The position numbers and the translations under genes are program-made. Below, in pieces: positions 26,169 through 35,741 of a DNA stretch of 64,000 nt; the stretch's first letter is position 1; each line of letters opens with the position of its first letter. Location: NCBI RefSeq assembly GCF_900166595.1, contig NZ_LT745763.1:591315-655314 (forward strand), read 5' to 3'. Below the pieces are notes generated by a model. It had not been told where the DNA came from and ran no database searches. It worked only from the letters and a program-made list of their open reading frames with translations. Origin of the DNA: Virgibacillus dokdonensis. GTDB taxonomy: Bacteria > Bacillota > Bacilli > Bacillales > Amphibacillaceae.

Positions 26169-26765
26169 ATGCCACGTACACCAGAAGAGAATAATCGTAT
26201 TCGCCAAGCATCCAAAGAAAAAATTAGAGCTGCGGCTATGGAGTTATTTATGAAGCAGGGATATTACGCTACTTCTATAAGCGATATAGCTAAACAAGGG
26301 GGGATTTCGAAAGGTTTGCTCTATAACTATTACAAAGGAAAAGAAGAGCTGCTTGCTGAAATGGTAGAGACAAGAATCAGAGAAGTGGTTGAAGTCATGG
26401 AAGAAGCAACCACTTTAGAGACTGCTAGTGAACAGCTTGAATATATAGTCAATGGCGCCATTGATAACATTTATCAAAATCCGGAAGTTCATCGGTTCTA
26501 TCTTCATTTGCAAACTCAGCCAGAAGCTGATGAAGAGTTGATAAAATACAGTTATCTCATTATTGAAGAAAATGCAAGGCAATTTGAGTTTCAATGTGAA
26601 ATATTTGAAAGAATGGGAATAAATGAGCCGAGGAAACGGTCGCTATATTTTTCGTCCGTGCTTCAAGGCAGCATGCTGATGATATCTACCTATCCGCATA
26701 AGTTTCCCATTGAAGAGATAAAAGCACAAATTATTCATGAATTTTGCAGATCATCTAATGTATAA
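26169..26765 (+). CDS. TetR/AcrR-family regulator
   Basis: A 198-aa protein with an N-terminal TetR HTH (about 14-60, KEKIRAAAMELFMKQGYYATSISDIAKQGGISKGLLYNYYKGKEELLAEM) and a helical effector domain. Co-transcribed with the alpha/beta hydrolase upstream. Target genes are not certain; the hydrolase operon and the ABC transporter downstream (27660-29757) are candidates. Confidence 0.9.
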   Translation: MPRTPEENNRIRQASKEKIRAAAMELFMKQGYYATSISDIAKQGGISKGLLYNYYKGKEELLAEMVETRIREVVEVMEEATTLETASEQLEYIVNGAIDNIYQNPEVHRFYLHLQTQPEADEELIKYSYLIIEENARQFEFQCEIFERMGINEPRKRSLYFSSVLQGSMLMISTYPHKFPIEEIKAQIIHEFCRSSNV

Positions 26766-26955
26766 AATAGATAAGGAACCTTAACAGTTCGATTAATGGT
26801 CCAATTGATGTTCCTGAGTCAAATGAAATGTGTACACACCATTTCGGTGAATATCAGTCTGTTTCAATGTGAAAACTGTGGAGGAGAAATGAATCCAACG
26901 TACTATAAAGGAATTCATCGGCAGGAAACTTTCAGATGTAAATGGAGGAACAATC
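26766..26955 (+). other. Remnant stretch with zinc-ribbon-like fragment
   Basis: No intact gene. Bases around 26850-26950 read FQCENCGGEMNPTYYKG, a piece of a zinc-ribbon protein with no start or end. Part of the run of gene fragments in this cargo region. Confidence 0.4.
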
Positions 26956-27356
26956 ATGATAAAAGTCAATAAGGTTCATTACAGTTATGATTCAACCAAA
27001 ATATTAAATGGCTTGAATTTGTTGGAGAGTGATCCAATCATCCTTGGACTTTGGGGCGAAAGGGCACGGGGAAAACAACCTTAATGAAGCTGTTAGCTGG
27101 CCATTTAAACCCTGATCAAGATGAAATAACTCTATTTGGATTTAATCCATATAATCGTAATCAAACATCTGGTCATTTATGTTATATGCAAGAGGAACAT
27201 CCATTCAGTGTGATTTGGAAGGTAAAAGATGTGTTGCGCTTTGGTGATTATTACAATCTAAATTTCGATATGAATTTTGCAAAAGAACTGTTAACTGATT
27301 TTAATTTACATGAAAACAAACATGTAACCAAACTCTCCAAAGGTATGAAATCCGCA
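26956..27356 (+). pseudogene. ABC transporter ATP-binding protein, frameshifted and truncated
   Basis: ATG 26956 (AAATGGAGG upstream) begins IKVNKVHYSYDSTKILNGLNL. One base is missing near 27048, just before Walker A, which continues in another frame as GRKGTGKTTLMKLLAGHL. The frame reaches KLSKGMKSALQF (start of the ABC signature) and is then fused to the end of an unrelated VOC gene. It resembles ATPases of the YtrB type. Confidence 0.75.
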
Positions 27357-27357
27357 T

Positions 27358-27580
27358 TGCAATTTATTATTCAGCTGCGAAAGAGTATCAAAAGAAGATA
27401 TATGCCGAAGGCATTCCAGCAACGATGTTTGGGGTTAAAGATGTTCAAAAAGAGCACGAACGATTAGTGAAACTTGGAGTGAAGTTTACCATGGAACCGA
27501 CAAAAATGGGGGAAGTCACAATAGCTGTCTTCGACGATACATGCGGCAATCTTATTCAGATCGCTCAGCAGAACTCATGA
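27358..27580 (+). pseudogene. VOC-family protein, C-terminal fragment
   Basis: Without a start, the frame reads YYSAAKEYQKKIYAEGIPATMF, GVKDVQKEHERLVKLGVKFTM and ends GNLIQIAQ before TGA 27578-27580. This is the second half of a glyoxalase/bleomycin-resistance fold. It is joined directly to the truncated ABC ATPase, a recombination or deletion scar. Confidence 0.7.
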
Positions 27581-27659
27581 CGAAAATGTGATGCATGAGA
27601 AGTTGTGAAAGCAACTTTTTATTATCAGAAAAAATATTAATAGAATAGAGGTGCAATGT

Positions 27660-28544
27660 ATGGGGTTAGAAATTTATCAATTAAGTAAGTCATTTGGGGA
27701 AACGAAAGCTGTTAAAAATCTTAGCTTCTCTTTGAAAAAGGGGGAGGTACTCGGACTTCTTGGAAGAAACGGAGCGGGCAAGACAACTGCAATTAAAATG
27801 TTGCTATGCTTATTATCACCGGATCGAGGGGAAATGACGTGGGAAGGAAAAAGGCTTGATCAGGCAAATGTCTCAATCGGCTATCTTCCTGAAGAAAGGG
27901 GACTTTATCCGAAAACGAAGATTGTCACACAACTTCGTTATTTTGGTGAGCTTGAAGGTATGAGCCGCAAACAAGTTGATGAGGCAATTGATCATTGGCT
28001 TGAAAAACTTGAAATAACCGAATATAAAACAAAAAAAGCAAATGAATTATCAAAAGGAAACCAGCAAAAAATTCAATTAATCGCAACATTGTTACACGAT
28101 CCGGAATTGATTATTTTAGACGAACCATTCAGTGGCTTAGACCCAGTAAATGCCAATCTGTTATCCTTGATCATTGAAGAGCAGATAAAATCAGGAAAAA
28201 CCGTCATTCTGTCGAGTCATCGAATGGAGCAAATTGAAAGCTTTTGCGAGCATATTTGTTTAATGAAAAAAGGAGAAGCGATCGCTAAAGGGAGATTGGA
28301 TCAAATTAAACAAGATTACGGCTTCCGTAATTTAACGATTTCGAACAGTGAAGCTGTTGAAGCTGCACTTCATGATTGGAAAATACCTTTTGAAAAAGGA
28401 CAAACGGACATCGTCGTGAAAGTGACGGATGATAAAGAAGCGATTCAACTTCTCAACCGATTCGAGGAATGCTCGATCCCCATTCGCAATTTCAGGATGT
28501 TAGAGCCGACATTAAATGAAATCTTTATTGAAAAGGTGGGATAA
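27660..28544 (+). CDS. ABC exporter ATP-binding protein (YhaQ/NatA-like)
   Basis: This 294-aa ATPase has Walker A GRNGAGKTT (near residue 40), signature LSKGNQQKIQL, Walker B LIILDEPFSGLDP and the switch His in LSSHRMEQ. The C-terminal extension (about 215-294) is the DUF4162-type domain of NatA/YhaQ-like subunits. ATG 27660 follows GAGGTG. It forms an operon with the permease starting 2 bp after its stop. YhaQP and NatAB export Na+ in Bacillus; the substrate here is inferred only. Confidence 0.9.
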   Translation: MGLEIYQLSKSFGETKAVKNLSFSLKKGEVLGLLGRNGAGKTTAIKMLLCLLSPDRGEMTWEGKRLDQANVSIGYLPEERGLYPKTKIVTQLRYFGELEGMSRKQVDEAIDHWLEKLEITEYKTKKANELSKGNQQKIQLIATLLHDPELIILDEPFSGLDPVNANLLSLIIEEQIKSGKTVILSSHRMEQIESFCEHICLMKKGEAIAKGRLDQIKQDYGFRNLTISNSEAVEAALHDWKIPFEKGQTDIVVKVTDDKEAIQLLNRFEECSIPIRNFRMLEPTLNEIFIEKVG

Positions 28545-28545
28545 T

Positions 28546-29757
28546 ATGGGGAAATTTATGACCGTTTTTAAGTTTCATTTGAAAGACGGATTGACTTCGA
28601 AGTCATTCATCTTCGGTAATCTAATTACAATTGTAATTGTACGTGGGATTTTCGGCTTTAGTCATTTTTCGTCGAACGGGTCAAAGGATGAAGTCGCATT
28701 CATTAATCCAACGCCCTACAAAACAAATATCGATCAGCTAAATAAAGGCCTGAATTCGGTAAAACTGTTTTTACAAGAAGAAGGCGATCTGGCGCAATTA
28801 AAGAAACAAGTTAGAGACGGGGAGCTCGATGGCATTATCGAAATGAAAGAAAAGAACGGTTTACCCGCATTGACGTACACGTATAAATCTTTTGCTGATC
28901 AAGAGCTAGTGGCCATCCTAACACAAAAAATCCAACAAGTAGGGATCCATAAAACAATTGCGGATTCGAACGTTAACCGGGAGGTTGCGGCTAAACTGGT
29001 AACACCCGTTCCCGTAGAAAACAAAGCATTAAAAGATACGACTGGAACAGTGGGGATCGTTTATATTTTCGTTATCCTAATGTATTTGTTAATCCTCGGT
29101 CAAGGTCAAATGATTGCAAATACCATTACTGCCGAAAAGGCATCGCGTGTTATGGAAATCATGATACCGAAAGTAAAGCCGATCTATATGATGTATGGAA
29201 AAATCCTTGTACAGTTAGTCACGGGACTAGTGCAAATTGTTATCATGCTTCTAGGCTTTCTTGCAAGTTACTCCTTAGGTTGGATTGATGGGAAACAATT
29301 TTCATTTTTCGGCTTTGATATTGATCTAAGCAATTTAACCGGAATCGTGGTTGCTTCCTTTATCATTTATTTTATTCTCGGCTATCTATTATATGCGATT
29401 GGATATGCAGCAGTCGGTGCTGTCGTAAGCCGAACGGAAGACTTAGGTTCAGTTTCTTTCCCGATTATTATGTGCATCATGGTGGCTTTTTTTATCGGAA
29501 TAAGCTCCATCTTTAACCCTGCATCAACACTTGTTGTTGTTAGCTCCTATATCCCAATTACATCACCGATTGTGACATTTTCAAGAATCGTATCCGGCGA
29601 AGCGGGCTATGCGGAGATGGGCATTACCATCGTCATTCTTCTAGCTAGCATTGCAATCATTAATCACTTGGCAAGTAGAATTTACGTGAACGGCGTCATG
29701 AATTACAGCGGAAAAGTGAAATTTAAAGATGTTATTCAAATGGCACAAAAACGTTAA
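28546..29757 (+). CDS. ABC-2 exporter permease (YhaP/NatB-like)
   Basis: A 403-aa membrane subunit: helix 1 near 18-36, a large extracytoplasmic domain (about 40-170), then five C-terminal helices (about 175-200, 225-250, 265-300, 310-335, 350-380). This matches ABC2_membrane_3 permeases such as YhaP. ATG 28546 follows GGTGGG. The partner ATPase is immediately upstream. The gene end abuts an IS3 remnant, but the protein appears complete. Confidence 0.88.
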   Translation: MGKFMTVFKFHLKDGLTSKSFIFGNLITIVIVRGIFGFSHFSSNGSKDEVAFINPTPYKTNIDQLNKGLNSVKLFLQEEGDLAQLKKQVRDGELDGIIEMKEKNGLPALTYTYKSFADQELVAILTQKIQQVGIHKTIADSNVNREVAAKLVTPVPVENKALKDTTGTVGIVYIFVILMYLLILGQGQMIANTITAEKASRVMEIMIPKVKPIYMMYGKILVQLVTGLVQIVIMLLGFLASYSLGWIDGKQFSFFGFDIDLSNLTGIVVASFIIYFILGYLLYAIGYAAVGAVVSRTEDLGSVSFPIIMCIMVAFFIGISSIFNPASTLVVVSSYIPITSPIVTFSRIVSGEAGYAEMGITIVILLASIAIINHLASRIYVNGVMNYSGKVKFKDVIQMAQKR

Positions 29758-30025
29758 AATAAGCCATTTTACTAGTCTAAAATATATTAATCTGTTAAAT
29801 GAAAAGAATATTCAAATCAGCATGGATGGAAAGGGTCGTGCACTGGATAATATCATTATCGAACGTTTTTGGCGAAACATAAAGTACGAGGAGGTGTACT
29901 TAAAAGAATACGAGACTCCAAGGGAAACAAGGAAAAATATAAGGGACTATATAGATTTTTACAATCACGAACGTCCCCATCAGTCATTAAACTATAAAAC
30001 ACCAGCATCTATTTATTTCGGGTAG
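29758..30025 (+). pseudogene. IS3-family transposase OrfB, C-terminal remnant
   Basis: The frame reads SHFTSLKYINLL, then ISMDGKGRALDNIIIERFWRNIKYEEVYL and YIDFYNHERPHQSLNYKTPASIYFG. These are the last two thirds of an rve-type transposase with the catalytic Glu (IERFW). The start and upstream half are missing. The remnant begins right at the permease stop. Confidence 0.8.
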
Positions 30026-30455
30026 GTGGATCGCCGGTTGTCCACCACCATTGACCTTGCTTTTGTCCGTGTTCATTGAGCTCACGCAGGATACCCAAAA
30101 AATAGCCTGAAGGGGCTGATCCTGCTTTAAATTGTAACACGAACAAATCGATTCTAAGCATTCGCTGGCTGGGCCCCGCCCCCTTACATCGCCTGCTAAG
30201 AATCGGGCGCGGTGGTTAATGGCAAGCAGCTGTCGCTGTGGCTGGCTCTAACATCGAAAAAGTGGTTCCCATTTTCAGTGAGGCAAGTACTCGCTTTAAC
30301 CGTGAAAGGGCAAAGACACAATCTATTAACCTACCTTATTTTTAAAAAAGGTATTGTCTTGACATTGGGGTCCACTTTAGTATTTGAAATACATCTATGC
30401 CAGTTTAAGAAGTAATATGATTATTAAGTGGAGAAAAAGAAATGAGGAGAAGCTA
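30026..30455. other. GC-richer noncoding scar after the IS3 remnant
   Basis: Higher GC than its surroundings (around 30160-30230), probably foreign DNA carried with the IS. A 67-codon frame at 30212-30415 has no family signature or good ribosome site. No gene is called. Confidence 0.4.
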
Positions 30456-30959
30456 ATGACTATTCGAATTTTAAATGAGTCTGATGCTCAGTTATATCAA
30501 GAATTACGTTTAAGTGCATTTAAAATCAACCCTGAAGCATTTGGCTCAACTTATGAGAGAGAGGCTAAATTCACTCTTGAAACTGTAGCAGAACGATTAA
30601 AACCAAACGATAATAAATTTGTCTTGGGTGCTTTTGAGGATAGAAACTTATTAGTGGGAAATGTGACTTTTATGCGTGAAAGTAGTCTTAAAATTGCTCA
30701 CAAAGGGAATGTTTTCGGAATGTTTGTGAAGCCAGAAATGCGAGGACAAGGGTTAGGGAAATTGCTCCTGCTTGAACTGATAAAAAAGGCAAAAGATTGC
30801 ATCGGTTTGGAACAAATTAATTTAACAGTGATATCCAATAATGAGCCTGCAAAGAATCTATATAGATCCTTTGGATTCCAAATTTACGGGGTAGAAAAGA
30901 ATGCTTTAAAAGATAACGGGAAGTATTTTGACGAAGATTTAATGGTTTTAAAAATCTAA
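30456..30959 (+). CDS. GNAT acetyltransferase
   Basis: This 168-aa enzyme carries a typical Acetyltransf_1 core: VGNVTFMRE, GNVFGMFVKPEMRGQGLGKLLLLELI (acetyl-CoA loop, about 93-118) and NLTVISNNEPAKNLYRSFGFQIYG. ATG 30456 with GAGGAG upstream is chosen over the longer frame. Substrate unknown. Next gene is a 12-helix drug exporter in the same direction, so they may work in the same resistance. Confidence 0.9.
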   Translation: MTIRILNESDAQLYQELRLSAFKINPEAFGSTYEREAKFTLETVAERLKPNDNKFVLGAFEDRNLLVGNVTFMRESSLKIAHKGNVFGMFVKPEMRGQGLGKLLLLELIKKAKDCIGLEQINLTVISNNEPAKNLYRSFGFQIYGVEKNALKDNGKYFDEDLMVLKI

Positions 30960-31088
30960 TTTTAATCTAACGTAGGGTGTTATTTTACAAGAATAATGGG
31001 AGGCCATATAATGAAGGTTTTCTTTGAATTTTACGCTTTATTAACATTAAAGTTTAATAAAATCTAAAAAAAAGAGGTGAATGATGAT

Positions 31089-32312
31089 TTGATATCTAAA
31101 CCGAGGAAAATAAAAACTCTTTTTCTTTTAATGGTTTGTGTATTTATCGCAACGGTTGCATTTGGGTTAATTATCCCGATATTGCCCGACTTTATGGATA
31201 AATTTAATACAAACGGACAAATGATGGGATTACTAGTAGCCGCATACGGTATTATTCAGCTTTTTTTATCTCCAATTGCTGGACGTTTTGCTGATCGCTA
31301 TGGTCGAAAAAGAATTATAGAGATTGGTTTAATTTGTCTCACTTTATCTCAATTAGTCTTTGCTTTTTCAGTTCATTTTTGGTTGCTATTTTTAGGGAGG
31401 TTTTTAACAGGTATCGCAGTATCACTTTTAATTCCCAGTGCTATGGCATGTATTATTGATATAACGACAGAAGAAGAACGTGCTAAGGGGTTAAGTTTCC
31501 TTAATGCCTCTATATCATTTGGTTTTGTCATAGGACCTGGAATTGGAGGTTTTCTAACAACGTATGGTTTATATGTACCTTTTTATTTTGCGTCTGCTAT
31601 ATCCTTTGTTTCCTTTTTACTGTCATTTTTTTTACTACCTGAAACCTTAGGGAAAAAGACACAGTTGACGGCAGAAGACAGCGTTTCCCCCCAACCAATG
31701 GTACAGCAATTATTACGTTCCATTCGAGCACCTTATGTTGTTCCATTGCTTTTGGTATTTCTCTATAGTGTAGCCTTATATATTTTTGAAGCCATTTTTG
31801 GGCTGTTTGTTGACAAACAATTTGGCTATACGGCAAAGGATATTGCGCTGGTAATCACAATTTCTGCATTTGTAAGTGTTATAATTCAACTGTCATTAAC
31901 GAATAAATTTGTTTCCCTTTTTGGTGAATCGAGGGTTATGAATGGAACAATGATAGCGGGTGGCATTAGTTTTTTATTTCTCTTGTTCATCACACGCTTT
32001 TGGAGTATCTTATTGCTGACTTGTTTCCTTTATACCGCTACTTCCATCCTGCGTCCAGTTATCAATACAGTGTTATCCAAATTGGCAGTAAATGAGCAAG
32101 GATTTATTGCGGGTATGAATAATGCATATGTAAGCCTAGGGAGTGTGGTTGGTCCTATATTAGGGGGGATTTTATTTGATATTAACACTTATTTCCCTTA
32201 TATAGTAGGAGTATTAGCCTTTTTGTCTGGTACAGTGCTTTTAACATGGAAGCATAATCCCTTATATCAACATGATCTAAAGCGTGAGAACAAACTATTT
32301 AATAATAACTAA
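31089..32312 (+). CDS. MFS drug efflux transporter, 12-helix DHA1 type
   Basis: A 407-aa antiporter resembling TetA/NorA/Bmr-type exporters. Motif A is seen as GRFADRYGRKRIIEIG (loop 2-3), and motif C as SFGFVIGPGIGGFL (helix 5), the antiporter signature. Twelve helices are predicted. TTG 31089 is the likely start because AGAGGTGA lies 8 bp upstream. No regulator is directly adjacent. Confidence 0.9.
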   Translation: MISKPRKIKTLFLLMVCVFIATVAFGLIIPILPDFMDKFNTNGQMMGLLVAAYGIIQLFLSPIAGRFADRYGRKRIIEIGLICLTLSQLVFAFSVHFWLLFLGRFLTGIAVSLLIPSAMACIIDITTEEERAKGLSFLNASISFGFVIGPGIGGFLTTYGLYVPFYFASAISFVSFLLSFFLLPETLGKKTQLTAEDSVSPQPMVQQLLRSIRAPYVVPLLLVFLYSVALYIFEAIFGLFVDKQFGYTAKDIALVITISAFVSVIIQLSLTNKFVSLFGESRVMNGTMIAGGISFLFLLFITRFWSILLLTCFLYTATSILRPVINTVLSKLAVNEQGFIAGMNNAYVSLGSVVGPILGGILFDINTYFPYIVGVLAFLSGTVLLTWKHNPLYQHDLKRENKLFNNN

Positions 32313-32489
32313 TGGGAGGATTTCAGTAATGTTCATGATAAAGAAGATAAAAAAGAAACAACCTTTTATAGATTAAAAGATGACGGACTTGTGAAAGCAT
32401 ATAGTCATCCGAATATTGATTTTGATCCTTTAGAGGAACAAGAACCTGATTATATAGAAGAAAAGGTGAAATTATTAGGAGTGATAGTA

Positions 32490-33023
32490 TTGTCGAATTT
32501 TGAAGAAAATATAAAGGACATATTAAGACAAATAACTTCAAATCCATTAATTATTATGATGTGTGGTGTAGCGGGTTCAGGGAAGACGACATTCGCACAA
32601 CGCTTGGAAACAGAAGGGTTTGTACGTCTTTCGATTGATGAAGAGATTTGGAAGGTTAATGGACGTTATGGAATAGACTATCCTGCTGAGAAATATGGCG
32701 ATTATCAAGTTGAAGCTGAAAGAAGGCTTCAAAATCAATTGATACGTCTGATTCAGGATAAACGAAAGGTTGTGATTGATTTCAGTTTTTGGCAAAAAGC
32801 CAAACGAGATGGATACAAACAGCTAATTGAAAAAGCTGGTGGTGAGTGGAGACTTATTTATTTGAAAGTTAGTCCTGAAATTATTCGCAAACGGTTGGAT
32901 ATACGGAGTAAAAGATTTGATGCAAATGCAGCTTTTCCTATCACGGAAGATGCTTTAACTTCTTACTTAAACGGATTTGAAGTGCCTTCTTGCGAAGGGG
33001 AAGTAGTTATAGAGTCAATATGA
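32490..33023 (+). CDS. P-loop kinase-like protein (AAA_33)
   Basis: This 177-aa protein is of the AAA_33/zeta-toxin-like P-loop family: Walker A MCGVAGSGKTTFAQRL, then LSIDEEIW, KVVIDFSFWQKAKRD and a lid Arg-rich helix RKRLDIRSKRFDANAAFPI. Such proteins phosphorylate small molecules, sometimes antibiotics; the substrate is unknown. TTG 32490 follows TAGGAGTGA. The frame is open upstream to about 32313 and reads FYRLKDDGLVKAYSHPNIDF, which could be a longer N-terminus or the remains of a preceding gene whose ATG at 32329 is out of frame. Confidence 0.8.
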   Translation: MSNFEENIKDILRQITSNPLIIMMCGVAGSGKTTFAQRLETEGFVRLSIDEEIWKVNGRYGIDYPAEKYGDYQVEAERRLQNQLIRLIQDKRKVVIDFSFWQKAKRDGYKQLIEKAGGEWRLIYLKVSPEIIRKRLDIRSKRFDANAAFPITEDALTSYLNGFEVPSCEGEVVIESI

Positions 33024-33078
33024 AAAGTAATCTTAATAGGACAAATGAGTGTATCTTAAACACAGAAAATACAATAAC

Positions 33079-33104
33079 CTTCAACAATCAAAAGATTGTT
33101 GAAG
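33079..33104. repeat. Perfect hairpin without T run
   Basis: CTTCAACAATC-AAAA-GATTGTTGAAG, an 11-bp perfect stem after the kinase gene. No T run follows, so it is a weak terminator at best or an RNA-stabilising hairpin. Confidence 0.6.
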
Positions 33105-33144
33105 AAGAATAGTGGGCGTAGTGGTCAAACCTTTAGAGCTATAG

Positions 33145-33190
33145 TTGACAATCTTGTTTTTTTACATTATCGTTTTATAAAATGATAATG
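33145..33190 (+). promoter_or_regulatory. Promoter and palindromic operator of the HTH-ABC operon
   Basis: TTGACA (33145-33150) lies 17 bp before a poor -10 (TATCGT). The palindrome CATTATCGTTTTATAAAATGATAATG (26 bp, 33165-33190; one mismatched pair) covers the -10 and stops just before the ribosome site. It is a likely operator for the winged-helix regulator encoded next. Confidence 0.75.
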
Positions 33191-33206
33191 ATATGGAGGT
33201 AATCCA

Positions 33207-33749
33207 ATGAAAGGAAATGCTGATTTACTTCTTCATCCCGTGCGGATGCGAATTGTACAGCAATTGTTGCTAAACAAACCACTGACGATCGCTCAACTTG
33301 TGGAGATACTTGGAGATGTTCCTCAAGCTACGCTATATCGGCATATCAATCTTTTACTTGAGGCAAATTTAATTGAAGTGATTGAAACAAAAAAGGTGAA
33401 AGGAACAGAGGAGCGTAAATTCTCAGTCAAAATGGATAACTTGCAAATTCCTGAAGGCGAAATTGAAACGATCTCACAGGAAGATCATATCCGTCATTTT
33501 TCCGTATTTCACGGTAATTTACTTCAATTAGCAACGTCTTATTTGGCGAATACGTCCCCTGAACAGTATGAACAAGAAGGGTTTAGCTATGCGTATGTAC
33601 CTTTGCATTTGTCAGATGAGGAATTCCAGGAGCTTACTCAGTCCATTCAACAGGAGATTGAGAAGGTGTTCAACAACAAATTAACACCTGAACGAACCAC
33701 GCGAATTTTTGGGAGTATGTTTATTCCACAAAAACCACCAAAAGAGTAA
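33207..33749 (+). CDS. ArsR-like winged-helix transcriptional regulator
   Basis: A 180-aa protein with a winged HTH at the N-terminus (about 5-70, LLLHPVRMRIVQQLLLNKPLTIAQLVEILGDVPQATLYRHINLLLEANLIEV) and a C-terminal helical domain as in HTH_20/YjcQ-like regulators. First gene of an operon with a PLDc_N membrane protein and an ABC transporter. The palindrome directly upstream suggests autoregulation. Ligand unknown. Confidence 0.87.
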   Translation: MKGNADLLLHPVRMRIVQQLLLNKPLTIAQLVEILGDVPQATLYRHINLLLEANLIEVIETKKVKGTEERKFSVKMDNLQIPEGEIETISQEDHIRHFSVFHGNLLQLATSYLANTSPEQYEQEGFSYAYVPLHLSDEEFQELTQSIQQEIEKVFNNKLTPERTTRIFGSMFIPQKPPKE

Positions 33750-33761
33750 GGGGGGCAACAG

Positions 33762-34034
33762 ATGCATTATGGGTATCACATTGAAATTGATGAAATTGGA
33801 GCTTGGTTACCATTACTTTTGCCTATCTTAATCCTACATCTGATCTTATTTTCTGTGGCATTAGTGGATTTATTAAAAAGAGATCAAAGTACGGATTATA
33901 AATGGCTTTGGGGTGCTGTGATTATACTGGTTAACATCATTGGTCCCATTTTATATTTTGTCTTGGGAAGGAGGCAACGCTCAGATGCACCTACTTCAAG
34001 TAAGTCAACTCCAAAAAAAGTACGGAAATCATGA
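33762..34034 (+). CDS. PLDc_N-domain membrane protein
   Basis: This 90-aa protein has two transmembrane helices (about 15-36 and 48-66) ending in FVLGRR. This is the phospholipase-D nuclease N-terminal (PLDc_N) domain, common as a stand-alone protein beside bacteriocin-type and antibiotic ABC exporters in Firmicutes. Its last 50 bp overlap the ABC ATPase gene in another frame. Confidence 0.85.
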   Translation: MHYGYHIEIDEIGAWLPLLLPILILHLILFSVALVDLLKRDQSTDYKWLWGAVIILVNIIGPILYFVLGRRQRSDAPTSSKSTPKKVRKS

Positions 34035-34890
34035 AGTTGTTCAAAATGTTGATTTTCATATTAATCAAGGAGAATGTGTGGCTCTTCTCGGTCCGAACGG
34101 AGCAGGTAAAACAACGATCATTAAAATGATACTAGATATAAACAAACTTACAGGCGGAAAAATCTTGCTTAACGGAAAACGCCATGACCAAATGCGTAAA
34201 TTTATTGGGTATTTACCACAACACCCTACTTTTTATCCATGGATGACGGGAAGAGAATTGCTTATATTTATGGGCGGACTTTCAAATATAGAAAGGGATA
34301 TTTTGGAAGAAAGGATCAACGAATTGCTGAAGTTGGTAGGACTGAGTGAGGTAGAAAATCAGCTTATTGGTACCTATTCGGGAGGGATGAAGCAAAGGTT
34401 AGGTATTGCACAGGCACTTATCCATCAACCAAAATTACTGATTATGGACGAACCAGTTTCTGCATTGGATCCATTAGGACGCAGGGATATATTGGAATTG
34501 CTTAAAGTGATCAAACAGAAATCGACGATTCTTTTTTCAACACATATTTTGCATGATGCCGAAGAACTTTGTGATAAGATGCTGATCATCAACAAAGGAC
34601 AATTACTTGTTAACGGATCCATTCATCAAATTATTGAACAGACTCAAAAACCAATCTTTATCATTCAGGCACCTCGATTAAGCGAGTGGACACACCAACT
34701 TATGAATGAAGACCTTATTGAATCTATTGAGTTAACAGGAAATGCTGCCAAAGTACGAGTTAAAAATATCGAACAGGGAAGAGATTGGCTGTTAAGCCAT
34801 ATTTTAAAAGCACAGCTCCCAATTCAAAAGTTTGAATTAGTGCAAGAAAGCCTAGAAGAGATCTTCTTAAGGATGGTGAAGTCATCATGA
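33985..34890 (+). CDS. ABC transporter ATP-binding protein (bacitracin/lantibiotic-export type)
   Basis: This 301-aa ATPase has Walker A GPNGAGKTT (near residue 40), signature YSGGMKQRLGIAQAL, Walker B LLIMDEPVSALDP and the switch His FSTHILHD. ATG 33985 is preceded by GGAGG; the frame extends upstream without support. It overlaps the PLDc_N gene at its start and the permease at its end (ATGA). The regulator, PLDc_N and ABC set is typical of export or immunity modules against membrane-active compounds. Confidence 0.9.
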   Translation: MHLLQVSQLQKKYGNHEVVQNVDFHINQGECVALLGPNGAGKTTIIKMILDINKLTGGKILLNGKRHDQMRKFIGYLPQHPTFYPWMTGRELLIFMGGLSNIERDILEERINELLKLVGLSEVENQLIGTYSGGMKQRLGIAQALIHQPKLLIMDEPVSALDPLGRRDILELLKVIKQKSTILFSTHILHDAEELCDKMLIINKGQLLVNGSIHQIIEQTQKPIFIIQAPRLSEWTHQLMNEDLIESIELTGNAAKVRVKNIEQGRDWLLSHILKAQLPIQKFELVQESLEEIFLRMVKSS

Positions 34891-35672
34891 ATCGTTTCAC
34901 AGTTCTGTTGCAGAAAGAGTGGCTTGATGCAAAAAGAAGCTATAAATTATTATGGTTGCCTGTCGTTTTTATGTTTTTGGGCATTCTCCAACCTTTATCG
35001 TCTTTTTATTTACCAGAAATTTTAAAAATGGCTGGTGGACTGCCTGATGGAATGACGATCACATTACCTGAGTTAACGGCTAGTGAAGTATTAGCTAGTG
35101 CCTTAACCGATCAATTTGACCAATTGGGCTTAATCGTGATTGTCATGGCAACGATGGGCATCATTGCATCAGATAAAAATAATGGCATGTTAGCGTTTAT
35201 TCTGACGCGCAACACGACACTTGTTGAATATTTGCTAAGTAAGTTAGTAGGGCATGCTGTCATGATTGCAGGTTCCATATTCCTCGGATTTCTGACAGCA
35301 GTATTTTATACTTTTTATCTATATCAAGCTGTTTCCGTGGCCAGGATAGCAGCTGGGCTGGGGGTTTATTACATTTGGTGTCTGTTTATGTTGACCTTCG
35401 TAATCGCAATCGGCGCTTTATTGTCTAGAACACCGGCCATTGCATTGTTGTCTATTTTTGTTCTAATCTTTTTGAAAACTATTACATTGTTGGAGGGAGG
35501 ATTTCAAATCCTAAATCCAGCACATTTATCAAATCAAGCTGTTAGCATCATAACGTCAGGGAATGTGTTACCGCACTTTTTCATCACCATGACGGTATCT
35601 GTATTACTCATTGTTTTCTGCTTAATATTTGCAACATCGTATTTATCCCGAAAGGAATTGCCTTCTATGTGA
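34887..35672 (+). CDS. ABC-2 type permease
   Basis: This 261-aa permease has six predicted helices (about 18-38, 68-92, 112-142, 148-175, 180-200, 232-252), pattern NGMLAFILTRNTTLVEYLLSKL in the second loop, as in ABC-2 permeases paired with gene 33985-34890. It starts inside the ATPase stop (ATGA overlap), indicating coupled translation. Confidence 0.88.
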   Translation: MNRFTVLLQKEWLDAKRSYKLLWLPVVFMFLGILQPLSSFYLPEILKMAGGLPDGMTITLPELTASEVLASALTDQFDQLGLIVIVMATMGIIASDKNNGMLAFILTRNTTLVEYLLSKLVGHAVMIAGSIFLGFLTAVFYTFYLYQAVSVARIAAGLGVYYIWCLFMLTFVIAIGALLSRTPAIALLSIFVLIFLKTITLLEGGFQILNPAHLSNQAVSIITSGNVLPHFFITMTVSVLLIVFCLIFATSYLSRKELPSM

Positions 35673-35741
35673 TTTCCTTCATCGGGTCACTGGTTAAATA
35701 AACCATAGATGATTGGCTGTATAAATTGGAGGGGATACAAG

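Noticed and set aside
30212..30415. 67-codon frame after the IS3 remnant
   Set aside because: Lies in GC-rich scar DNA without start signal or protein-like features.
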